12,329 nucleotides of DNA from Lutibacter sp. (GTDB lineage: Bacteria; Bacteroidota; Bacteroidia; Flavobacteriales; Flavobacteriaceae): contig DPCK01000110.1 of NCBI GenBank assembly GCA_003516285.1, positions 13,834-26,162 of the forward strand, written 5' to 3'. The translations under genes and the position numbers were made by a program. The stretch's first letter is position 1. Every line of letters begins with the position of its first letter. Of the stretch, positions 1 through 6,589 are shown piece by piece. The notes beneath the pieces are model-generated. The model saw nothing but the letters and a program-made list of their open reading frames with translations. It was not told the origin of the DNA and made no database searches.

Positions 1-2780
1 TAGTTGATTATGTTTCAGAAGACAGAAGAGGTTATTTAAAAGTTTCTCCTGATGGCAAAAAACTGGCAAGCGCTACTTTTACTCAGTATTACGACAATCA
101 AAATAATGTTAATGTACTTGGAAATGGCAAGTTACATCTATACAGTTTCGATGATGTGACAGGCATAGTTAAAAATGACGGATTGGATTTAATGACCAAT
201 ATACAAAATGATGGTGTTCCTTACGGAGTAGAATTTTCTCCAAACTCATCAAAATTATACACTTCAACGTTTGATGGCAGTACTTATAAAATATTTCAAT
301 TTGACCTTGATAATACAAATATTGCATCTTCAAAATCCCTTATAAATTCACAAATTGGTTACAGGGGCGCTTTGCAGTTGGCGCCTAACGGTAAAATTTA
401 TGCCACGATTCCTCCAAATTACAACAACGGTACCCGCTATTTAAATGCCATTAATTCACCTGATGAATTGGGCGTAAATTGCAATTATCAGAAAAACGCC
501 ATTGATTTAGGCGCGGGAAGGGCAATGCAAGGTTTACCGCCATTTATTGCTTCGATATTGCTGCCTGTTGAAATTACGGACGGCATTACCACGCAAAATT
601 TGAACAATACTACCGCAAAACGTTGTTTGGGAGAAAATTACCAATTAACGCCTATCAATATTTCAGGAACATCAACCTATAAATGGACATTTAACGAAAT
701 TCCATTTGGTACGAATCCCTCACTCACCTTAAATAATCTTTCCTTTTCAAATGCTGGAATTTATAAATTGGAAGTCGTAAATATTGATAGCTGCGGATTT
801 AGAATTGTTTATAAAGGAGAAGTGAAAGTTGAAGTTTATACACCGCCAACCATTACAAAACCAACCAATATTTTAAAATGTGACGACAATAACGACGGAC
901 TTTTCGCATTTGATTTACACGGTTTAAAAGATGCTGAAATTCTGGGCACGCAAAGTGCAACCGTATTTGAAGTGGTTTATTTTAATAATCAGGCAGATGC
1001 AGATGCCGGCACAAATCCAATTTTAAATCTTTACACCAATTTATCAGCTTATAGCAAGGACACTTTGATTGCCCGAATCCAAAATATCCAAAATCCGATT
1101 TGCTATGAAACAGAAAGTTTTACCGTTCAGGTTTTTGAATCACCTAATCCGCCGGCAACCATTTCAAATTTATCTTTGTGCGATTCGAATTTAACCGGTA
1201 CAGATAAGGATGGTCTCGAAAAGTTTAATTTAAAAAGCAAAGAACCGGAAATTTTAAACGGACAATCCCCTTCAAAATTTACGATTACTTATTTTAGGGA
1301 TGCTGCTTTTACTGATAAAATTACCAATCCGGCTTCTTTTCCAAATACAACCGCCGGTTTACAGCCCGTCTATGTCAAAATAGTAAATAACAGCAATCCG
1401 GCTTGCGAGGTTACAAAATCATTCAATCTTGAAGTTTTTGCCTTGCCGGTAATCAATTCCACCTTTACATTTAAACAATGTGACGAAGATGGCACACCAG
1501 ATGGTAATACCGATTTTAACCTAAATGAAGCAAATGCTTATTTAACATTGGGCGATACTTCTTTATCCGTCACCTATCATTTAAGCCTTTCCGATGCAAC
1601 TTCAGACGTAAATAAAGTTACTGCGAGTCCGTTTTCAAGCGCATCGCAAATCACTGTTTTCGCCAGAATTAAAAATACCAATGGCTGTTTCAGGGTTGCC
1701 ACTGTAAATTTGTTGGTTTCTTCGACCTCTTTTGATGTGAACTATCTAAAAACAATGAATGCTTGTGACAATGATGGTGAAATTGATGGATTTCGACTGT
1801 TTAATTTAGCAGAAAATTCAGAAGACATTATGGGGGAATTTCCGTCAGGACAAAATTTAAGCGTTTCTTATTACCGAAATTTAACGGATGCGCAATTGGA
1901 ACAAAATGAGATCGATCAGAGCCAACCCTTTAGAAATCAATCAGCCTTTGAACAAACACTTTATGTTCGTGTGGAGAGCGACGATAACGGCGAATGTTTC
2001 GGATTTGGACCGCATTTAAAATTGGTGGTGGAAGCGCGACCCGATTTTGAGCTGGATGAAAGCGTTATTTATTGCTTAAATCTGCCGCCAATTACGGTTT
2101 CAACCTACAACCCAAAAGGAAATTATACTTATGAATGGAAAAATGAAAACGGGATGGTGGTTGGCAACAATCCGTCTTTGGAAATTTCGGCGCCAGGAAA
2201 TTACACAGTTATTGCAAGATCTGCGGAAGGATGTGAATCCTTTTCCAAATCCATCAGAGCCATTCCTTCCGCAATTGCGACCATTACACAAAATGACATT
2301 ATCGTTATTGACGATTCCGCAAACAATTCCATCACCATCAACACCAGCAATCTGGGCATAGGGGATTATGAATTTTCTTTGGATGAAGATTTTGGAAATT
2401 ACCAAGATGAACCCTATTTTGAAAATGTAAGTCCGGGATTTCACACCATTTATGTTCAGGATAAAAACAGTTGCGGCATAGCCCCCATTGAGGTTTCGGT
2501 AATCGGCTATCCTAAATTCTTTACGCCAAATGGTGATGGCCATAATGATACCTGGAATGTTTTGGGCGTTAGCGAAAACTTTTTCCAAAGTGCCACCGTT
2601 TATATTTTTGACCGTTTTGGGAAACTTATTAAAGAAATTGATTTGTACAGCGATGGATGGAACGGTTCATTTAAAGGCAACTATTTGCCGGAAACAGATT
2701 ATTGGTTTTCGGTTGAATTGGTGGACCTAAAAGGAAATATCAGGGTTAAAAAAGGGCATTTTAGTTTGATAAGGAGGTAA
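1..2780 (+). CDS. Modular secreted/surface protein with type IX secretion (type B) sorting domain, 5'-truncated
   Basis: The reading frame is open from the first complete codon at position 3, so the true start lies upstream of the window; the GTG at 156 is internal. The N-terminal part has beta-propeller-like repeats with Ser-Pro-Asp-Gly or Ala-Pro-Asn-Gly turns (about 30-80, 220-290 and 370-420). An Ig-like domain follows (about 620-850), then four Cys-Asp-rich modules of about 100 residues (from 879, 1179, 1479 and 1764), then a second Ig-like domain (about 2040-2270). The last 91 codons (2505-2777) match the gliding-motility-associated C-terminal / T9SS type B sorting domain: they contain FTPNGDGHNDTWN, then an IFDRFGK strand and a GWNG turn. 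In that family the domain directs export across the outer membrane and surface attachment or release. The passenger's role is unknown; adhesion is one guess. Its stop codon directly abuts the stop of the next gene. Confidence 0.93.
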   Translation, partial: VDYVSEDRRGYLKVSPDGKKLASATFTQYYDNQNNVNVLGNGKLHLYSFDDVTGIVKNDGLDLMTNIQNDGVPYGVEFSPNSSKLYTSTFDGSTYKIFQFDLDNTNIASSKSLINSQIGYRGALQLAPNGKIYATIPPNYNNGTRYLNAINSPDELGVNCNYQKNAIDLGAGRAMQGLPPFIASILLPVEITDGITTQNLNNTTAKRCLGENYQLTPINISGTSTYKWTFNEIPFGTNPSLTLNNLSFSNAGIYKLEVVNIDSCGFRIVYKGEVKVEVYTPPTITKPTNILKCDDNNDGLFAFDLHGLKDAEILGTQSATVFEVVYFNNQADADAGTNPILNLYTNLSAYSKDTLIARIQNIQNPICYETESFTVQVFESPNPPATISNLSLCDSNLTGTDKDGLEKFNLKSKEPEILNGQSPSKFTITYFRDAAFTDKITNPASFPNTTAGLQPVYVKIVNNSNPACEVTKSFNLEVFALPVINSTFTFKQCDEDGTPDGNTDFNLNEANAYLTLGDTSLSVTYHLSLSDATSDVNKVTASPFSSASQITVFARIKNTNGCFRVATVNLLVSSTSFDVNYLKTMNACDNDGEIDGFRLFNLAENSEDIMGEFPSGQNLSVSYYRNLTDAQLEQNEIDQSQPFRNQSAFEQTLYVRVESDDNGECFGFGPHLKLVVEARPDFELDESVIYCLNLPPITVSTYNPKGNYTYEWKNENGMVVGNNPSLEISAPGNYTVIARSAEGCESFSKSIRAIPSAIATITQNDIIVIDDSANNSITINTSNLGIGDYEFSLDEDFGNYQDEPYFENVSPGFHTIYVQDKNSCGIAPIEVSVIGYPKFFTPNGDGHNDTWNVLGVSENFFQSATVYIFDRFGKLIKEIDLYSDGWNGSFKGNYLPETDYWFSVELVDLKGNIRVKKGHFSLIRR
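879..2040 (+). repeat. Four tandem ~100-residue protein modules (coding repeat)
   Basis: Modules start at the cysteine codons at 879, 1179, 1479 and 1764, a spacing of 300, 300 and 285 bases. Each opens with Cys-Asp, an acidic or polar loop and Asp-Gly, followed by a Phe-x-Leu strand. Each has a Tyr-rich middle (VVYFNN, ITYFRD, VTYHLS, VSYYRN) and a Val/Ala-Arg or Val-Lys strand. Each ends near a second cysteine (ICYE, ACEV, GCFR, ECFG). The pattern suggests one beta-sandwich module with a possible disulfide, repeated four times. At DNA level the copies have diverged, so the duplication looks old. Confidence 0.8.
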
Positions 2781-3311
2781 TCAATCCTTAGTCAAAACTG
2801 CTTTTTGCCGGCCATTCACCAAATACGATTTCACTTCCGGAATATCCTCGGATTCAAATTTAGCATTTCCTGAACTGGTTGGATTTTTACCATCGGCAGA
2901 AATAATTTCAAAAATTATAGTCTCATTCATCTTCGTATAGGTTGAAATGATATAGGAATCCATAACTTCAAAAAAACTGGTTAACCTACCCATTTTATAG
3001 TAAGCATCAATCTCGATGGTGTTTTTTTCATCGATTGCATATTTCCCGCTTTTGGCATCAACAATTTTAAGTTCATAATCGCGCAAATCTACTTTTCCTT
3101 TAAATTCATAACTGATTTTAAATTGATAAACGGAATCTGATTTTTGTAAAATATCCAGTTTCATTGGAAGTTTCATTTTAACGGTATCCACCCCAAAAAT
3201 TTGCAGTTCCCCTTTATAATTGCCCTCCCACGATTTTGGAAAGGTAGTTTGGGAAAATAAATTGCTGCTTAACAGCATCAATAACAAAGGTAATATTGTC
3301 GTAATTTTCAT
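2781..3311 (-). CDS. Small exported protein of unknown function
   Basis: The frame is open up to an ATG at 3392, but I choose the ATG at 3311-3309 (176 residues). Translation from it gives a classic signal peptide: MKIT, then a Leu-rich stretch (ILPLLLMLLSSNLF), with likely cleavage after FSQ or just before it. The 27-residue extension from 3392 is basic, would put residues in front of the signal peptide and looks spurious. No lipobox cysteine is present, so a soluble periplasmic or exported protein is likelier than a lipoprotein. The mature part begins with a SWEGNYKGEL motif followed by alternating polar and hydrophobic strands, suggesting a small beta-barrel or lipocalin-like fold (inference). 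I do not recognise a named family. The gene converges with the T9SS cargo gene (no spacer) and diverges from uvrB. The nearest promoter candidate is a one-mismatch TATTTTTA on the minus strand inside the upstream A/T-rich stretch. Confidence 0.8.
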   Translation of the reverse strand: MKITTILPLLLMLLSSNLFSQTTFPKSWEGNYKGELQIFGVDTVKMKLPMKLDILQKSDSVYQFKISYEFKGKVDLRDYELKIVDAKSGKYAIDEKNTIEIDAYYKMGRLTSFFEVMDSYIISTYTKMNETIIFEIISADGKNPTSSGNAKFESEDIPEVKSYLVNGRQKAVLTKD

Positions 3312-3442
3312 CGATTTAATTTTTTTATATGAAACTCCTTCTGAGTTTAAAAATACCTTATTTTTTCGAATTGGTTGTTTTTTGACTAGCATTAAAGATT
3401 CGTTAAATATGATGCAGCACTAAAAAACCAGAGAATTTAGTT

Positions 3443-3450
3443 TATTTTTG
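3443..3450 (+). promoter_or_regulatory. Candidate Bacteroidota -7 promoter box for uvrB
   Basis: TATTTTTG matches the TAnnTTTG consensus of the Bacteroidota primary sigma factor. It ends only 4 bases before the uvrB ATG, so transcription would begin at or within a few bases of the start codon. No clear -33 TTG lies at the expected distance upstream. Confidence 0.55.
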
Positions 3451-3454
3451 CAAA

Positions 3455-5443
3455 ATGCTATTTCAATTAGAATCGAATTTCAAACCTACCGGCGACCAGC
3501 CTGAAGCGATCAAACAACTTATTGAAGGATTGAATTCCTATGAAAAATTCCAAACTTTGTTGGGCGTTACCGGTTCAGGTAAAACATTTACGATTGCAAA
3601 CGTAATTCAGGAAGTGCAAAAACCAACTTTGGTGTTGGCGCATAACAAAACATTGGCGGCACAGCTTTATTCAGAATTTAAACAGTTTTTCCCTAATAAC
3701 AGCGTCGAATATTTTGTTTCCTATTACGATTATTATCAGCCCGAAGCGTATCTTCCAACCACCGGAACTTTTATCGAAAAAGATTTGTCCATCAACGAAG
3801 ACATTGAAAAATTGCGGATTAGTGCTTCTTCTGCCCTGCTTTCGGGACGAAGAGACGTCATTATTGTGGCATCCGTTTCCTGTATCTACGGCATCGGGAA
3901 TCCGGTTGAATTCAAGAAAAACATCATTTATGTTGAAGTTGGCCAGGCCATTTCACGCACCAAATTTCTGCACCAATTGGTGGCGAGTTTGTATTCGAGA
4001 ACCGAAGCCGAAATCAGCAGCGGAACTTTTAAAGTAAAAGGCGACACCATTACCGTGTATCCTTCTTATGGCGAACACGCCTTCAGAATTCACTTTTTTG
4101 GCGATGAAATTGAAGAAATTGAAAGTTTCGACGTGACCAACAATCTGGTGGTCGAAAAATTTGAGCAAATCACCATTTATCCTGCAAATTTATTCGTGAC
4201 GTCACCTGATGTTTTGCAAAATGCCATTCACAATATTCAGGAGGATTTGATGAAGCAATATGAATACTTTAAAGAAATCGGGAAACATCTGGAAGCAAAA
4301 CGCTTAAAAGAACGCACGGAATTTGATTTGGAAATGATTCGTGAACTGGGCTATTGCAGCGGCATCGAAAATTATTCCAGGTATCTTGACGGCAGGGAAG
4401 CCGGAACACGCCCTTTCTGTCTGCTCGACTATTTTCCCGAAGATTATTTGATGGTGATTGATGAAAGTCACGTAACGATTCCGCAAGTTCACGCGATGTA
4501 CGGCGGCGACCGGTCGCGCAAGGAAAATTTGGTGGAATACGGATTTCGGTTGCCGGCAGCGATGGACAACAGGCCGCTCAAATTCGACGAATTCGAGGAA
4601 ATCCAGAATCAGGTTATTTTTGTGAGTGCCACCCCGGCGGATTATGAATTGCAAAAAACAGAAGGTGTTTTTGTGGAACAGGTCATTCGTCCGACCGGAT
4701 TATTGGATCCAGAAATTCAGGTGAGGCCGAGCATCAACCAAATAGATGATTTAATTGAAGAAATTCAGTTGCGGGTTGAAAAAGACGAACGTACTTTGGT
4801 CACCACTTTAACCAAAAGAATGGCGGAAGAACTGACAAAATATTTAAGCAGAATCCAAATTCGCTGCCGTTACATTCACTCTGATGTGGATACTTTGGAA
4901 CGCGTTGAAATTATGCGCGATTTGCGTTTGGGCATTTTTGATGTGTTGATTGGCGTGAATCTGTTGCGTGAAGGGCTCGATTTACCGGAGGTTTCTTTGG
5001 TGGCGATTTTGGATGCCGACAAGGAAGGTTTTTTGCGTTCGCACCGTTCTTTAACACAAACTATTGGCCGTGCCGCAAGAAATATCAACGGAATTGCGAT
5101 TATGTATGCCGATAAAATAACCAACAGTATGCAACTTACCATCGACGAAACCAACCGTCGCCGCGAAAAACAAATTGTCTACAATACCGAAAATAACATC
5201 ACGCCAACCCAAATTATAAAAAGCATCGAAAATATTATGGGCCAAAACACGGCTTCCTCCTATAATTTTGAAAATTTGGCGAACATTGCCGCCGAAGAAA
5301 AAATGGATTATATGACGAAGGCCGAACTGGAAAACAGCATTCGCGAGAAACGCAAACAAATGGAAGAAGCCGCCAAAGCACTCGACTTTATTGCTGCCGC
5401 AAAATTGCGGGATACCATTAAGAAATTGAAAGAACGGATTTAG
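3455..5443 (+). CDS. uvrB: UvrB, excinuclease ABC subunit B
   Basis: This is the damage-verifying helicase-like subunit of nucleotide excision repair. It is loaded by UvrA and recruits UvrC for incision, in the cytoplasm. The 662-residue length is normal for the family. Visible motifs are the PTGDQPEAI start (11-19), Walker A GVTGSGKT (37-44), the beta-hairpin segment YYDYYQPEAYLP (90-101) that inserts between DNA strands, the DESH Walker B box (336-339), and the helicase C-terminal part with RYIHSDVDTLER, LLREGLDLPEVS and motif VI QTIGRAARN (535-543). The C-terminal UVR coiled-coil motif (about 620-662) contacts UvrC. The ATG at 3455 is supported because the conserved N-terminus starts immediately after it. 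No Shine-Dalgarno sequence precedes it; a promoter box nearly touches it. It is convergent with the transaldolase gene and appears monocistronic. No key residue is missing. Confidence 0.99.
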   Translation: MLFQLESNFKPTGDQPEAIKQLIEGLNSYEKFQTLLGVTGSGKTFTIANVIQEVQKPTLVLAHNKTLAAQLYSEFKQFFPNNSVEYFVSYYDYYQPEAYLPTTGTFIEKDLSINEDIEKLRISASSALLSGRRDVIIVASVSCIYGIGNPVEFKKNIIYVEVGQAISRTKFLHQLVASLYSRTEAEISSGTFKVKGDTITVYPSYGEHAFRIHFFGDEIEEIESFDVTNNLVVEKFEQITIYPANLFVTSPDVLQNAIHNIQEDLMKQYEYFKEIGKHLEAKRLKERTEFDLEMIRELGYCSGIENYSRYLDGREAGTRPFCLLDYFPEDYLMVIDESHVTIPQVHAMYGGDRSRKENLVEYGFRLPAAMDNRPLKFDEFEEIQNQVIFVSATPADYELQKTEGVFVEQVIRPTGLLDPEIQVRPSINQIDDLIEEIQLRVEKDERTLVTTLTKRMAEELTKYLSRIQIRCRYIHSDVDTLERVEIMRDLRLGIFDVLIGVNLLREGLDLPEVSLVAILDADKEGFLRSHRSLTQTIGRAARNINGIAIMYADKITNSMQLTIDETNRRREKQIVYNTENNITPTQIIKSIENIMGQNTASSYNFENLANIAAEEKMDYMTKAELENSIREKRKQMEEAAKALDFIAAAKLRDTIKKLKERI

Positions 5444-5446
5444 TAA

Positions 5447-5548
5447 GCAGTTTTCAGTTGCAGTTGGCAGTTTTAGTTACGGATAAACTTTTAACTTTTT
5501 TACTGAAAACTGCTACTGAAAACTAATTTACTGCCAACTGAAAACTGC
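5447..5548. repeat. Convergent-gene spacer with inverted CAGTTTTCAGTTG-type repeats
   Basis: The spacer between the uvrB and transaldolase stops is built from variants of one motif. GCAGTTTTCAGTTG (5447-5460) followed by CAGTTGGCAG (5461-5470) faces CTGCCAACTGAAAACTGC (5531-5548). The second arm is the exact reverse complement of the first apart from a 6-base duplication in the first arm. ACTGAAAACTGCT and ACTGAAAACT also sit between the arms (5502-5523). The RNA could fold back in either direction, so it may act as a bidirectional terminator (inference). Similar motif-array spacers are, to my recollection, common in Flavobacteriaceae. Confidence 0.7.
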
Positions 5549-5564
5549 TACTGCTAACTAATAA

Positions 5565-6218
5565 CTAGTTTCCTTTTTTATAATCTGCCAAAAACTGGGC
5601 TAAGCCTATGTCGGTTAACGGGTGTTTCAACAATCCCATAATGGCGGATAAAGGTCCGGTCATCACATCAGCACCTAATTTTGCGCAATCGATAATATGC
5701 ATCGTATGACGCACGGAGGCGGCCAAAATTTCTGTTTCGTAACCGTAATTGTCGTAAATAAGTCTGATTTCAGAAATCAAATTTAATCCGTCTGTAGAAA
5801 TATCATCCAACCTGCCAATAAAAGGAGACACATAAGTTGCACCTGCTTTAGCGGCCAACAACGCTTGTCCGGCCGAAAAAACCAAGGTCATATTCACCCT
5901 GATTCCCTTATCGGTAAAGTATTTACACGCTTTAATTCCGTCTGCAATCATTGGTAATTTCACCACAATTTGCGGGTGTAAATCGGCCAATGCTTCTCCT
6001 TCTCTCACCATTCCGTCGAAATCAGTCGCAATCACTTCGGCACTTACATCACCATTCACAATATTGCAAATTGCCACATAATGTTTTAAAATATTGTCTT
6101 TTCCCGTAATGCCTTCTTTAGCCATTAAGGAAGGATTTGTGGTTACACCATCCAAAACACCCAATGCCTGTGCTTCTTTAATTTGCTCGAGGTTCGCTGT
6201 ATCAATAAAAAATTTCAT
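5565..6218 (-). CDS. tal: Transaldolase, short TalC/FSA type
   Basis: This cytoplasmic class I aldolase belongs to the non-oxidative pentose phosphate pathway and would move dihydroxyacetone units between fructose 6-phosphate and erythrose 4-phosphate. The 217-residue length fits the short transaldolase / fructose-6-phosphate aldolase (FSA) subfamily, not the 310-residue TalB type. Visible are the opening MKFFIDTAN, the DGVTTNPSL strand (23-31), the Schiff-base lysine in VVKLPM (Lys87), the TLVFSAGQA loop, SPFIGRLDD (131-139) and the ASVRH segment. Phe133 lies where E. coli FSA has Tyr131; that tyrosine favours direct aldolase activity and Phe favours transaldolase, so I prefer transaldolase. 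The ATG at 6218 starts the family's conserved N-terminus. A TATCTTTG box lies 30 bases upstream. The gene appears to be transcribed alone. Confidence 0.95.
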   Translation of the reverse strand: MKFFIDTANLEQIKEAQALGVLDGVTTNPSLMAKEGITGKDNILKHYVAICNIVNGDVSAEVIATDFDGMVREGEALADLHPQIVVKLPMIADGIKACKYFTDKGIRVNMTLVFSAGQALLAAKAGATYVSPFIGRLDDISTDGLNLISEIRLIYDNYGYETEILAASVRHTMHIIDCAKLGADVMTGPLSAIMGLLKHPLTDIGLAQFLADYKKGN

Positions 6219-6247
6219 AATATATGATAGGTTATATTTTTATGGTG

Positions 6248-6255
6248 CAAAGATA
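6248..6255 (-). promoter_or_regulatory. Candidate -7 promoter box for the transaldolase gene
   Basis: Read on the minus strand this is TATCTTTG, an exact match to TAnnTTTG, ending 29 bases before the ATG at 6218. A convincing -33 TTG is not visible. Confidence 0.55.
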
Positions 6256-6342
6256 GGATTTTAATTATAAAAATGTTGAATCGTTTAATCATTGCTAAGT
6301 TGCGATGTTATTATATACTTTTATATTCATTTCATAGAAAAA

Positions 6343-6398
6343 CACACCCCTAACCCCTACTTCGTCAGCGCTCAGCATAAATCTCAAGAGGGGAATTT
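6343..6398. repeat. Dispersed G/C-rich foldback repeat, copy with a 24-base insert
   Basis: On the minus strand this reads AAATTCCCCTCTTGAG, a 24-base insert, then AGGGGTTAGGGGTGTG. With the insert (6359-6382) removed it matches the element at 11442-11473 with one difference, in opposite orientation. The C4 and G4 tracts can pair as a hairpin. It looks like an intergenic element dispersed in the genome; genome-wide copy number cannot be read from this window. Confidence 0.75.
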
Positions 6399-6447
6399 AA
6401 TACTTTCAATTTATAACATGGAGCCAACTCTAGCTTTTAAATTTAAA

Positions 6448-6537
6448 AGCCCTCAGCACCAGCTGGCCCTATTGCTAAAAATGTACACAGAACAATTTCT
6501 TAACAGCCCTCGCGCCGGCTGGCCCTATCGCTAAAAA
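6448..6537. repeat. Two degenerate copies of a ~34-base direct repeat
   Basis: Copy 1 (6448-6481) and copy 2 (6505-6537) both begin AGCCCTC, share GCTGGCCCTAT followed by T or C, and end GCTAAAAA. They differ in a short G/C-rich middle part and are spaced 57 bases apart. They lie in the 371-base gap between the transaldolase and dehydrogenase genes, which holds no credible coding region. Copy 2 runs straight into the terminator-like hairpin at 6534-6554. Confidence 0.7.
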
Positions 6538-6554
6538 CAGCCACTGGCTGTTTT
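6534..6554 (-). terminator. Rho-independent-type hairpin downstream of the SDR gene
   Basis: AAAACAGCCA (6534-6543) and TGGCTGTTTT (6545-6554) are perfect reverse complements around a single base; in practice the loop would be about 3-5 bases. On the minus strand the stem ends in five T residues and lies about 35 bases beyond the dehydrogenase stop codon, a good position for its terminator. The A tract on the other side makes it potentially bidirectional. Confidence 0.6.
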
Positions 6555-6567
6555 CTTTACGCTCTGT

Positions 6568-6587
6568 CCCCTTCGGGGGTTAGGGGG
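6568..6587. repeat. CCCCTTCGGGGG hairpin repeat abutting the SDR stop
   Basis: CCCCTTCGGGGG (6568-6579) forms a tight stem with a TTCG tetraloop and is followed by TTAGGGGG (6580-6587). This has the same layout as the other family here: C4 stem, loop, G4, TAGGGG. It ends two bases before the dehydrogenase stop codon on the opposite strand. Confidence 0.6.
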
Positions 6588-6589
6588 CT

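Noticed and set aside
156..158. GTG as start of the first gene
   Set aside because: The frame is open upstream to the window edge with beta-propeller-like sequence (VSPDGKKLA), so the GTG is an internal codon.
2100..2588. 162-codon frame antisense to the T9SS cargo gene
   Set aside because: It lies wholly opposite a well-supported gene including the start of its sorting domain, and its Gly/Ile/Asn-rich translation resembles no family.
2772..2778. AGGAGGT, a perfect Shine-Dalgarno-like sequence
   Set aside because: It encodes the final arginines and overlaps the stop codon of the cargo gene; no + strand start codon with a credible frame follows.
3312..3392. 27-residue N-terminal extension of the small exported protein
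   Set aside because: It would place basic residues in front of a complete signal peptide; the internal ATG at 3311 is a much better start.
5447..5548. CRISPR-like array between uvrB and transaldolase
   Set aside because: Repeat units are short, degenerate and in both orientations, with no regular unique spacers and no cas genes nearby.
6292..6534. 80-codon open frame in the transaldolase-SDR gap
   Set aside because: It runs through the dispersed repeat at 6343-6398 and both direct-repeat copies, its composition is unlike a protein, and no promoter or ribosome site supports it.
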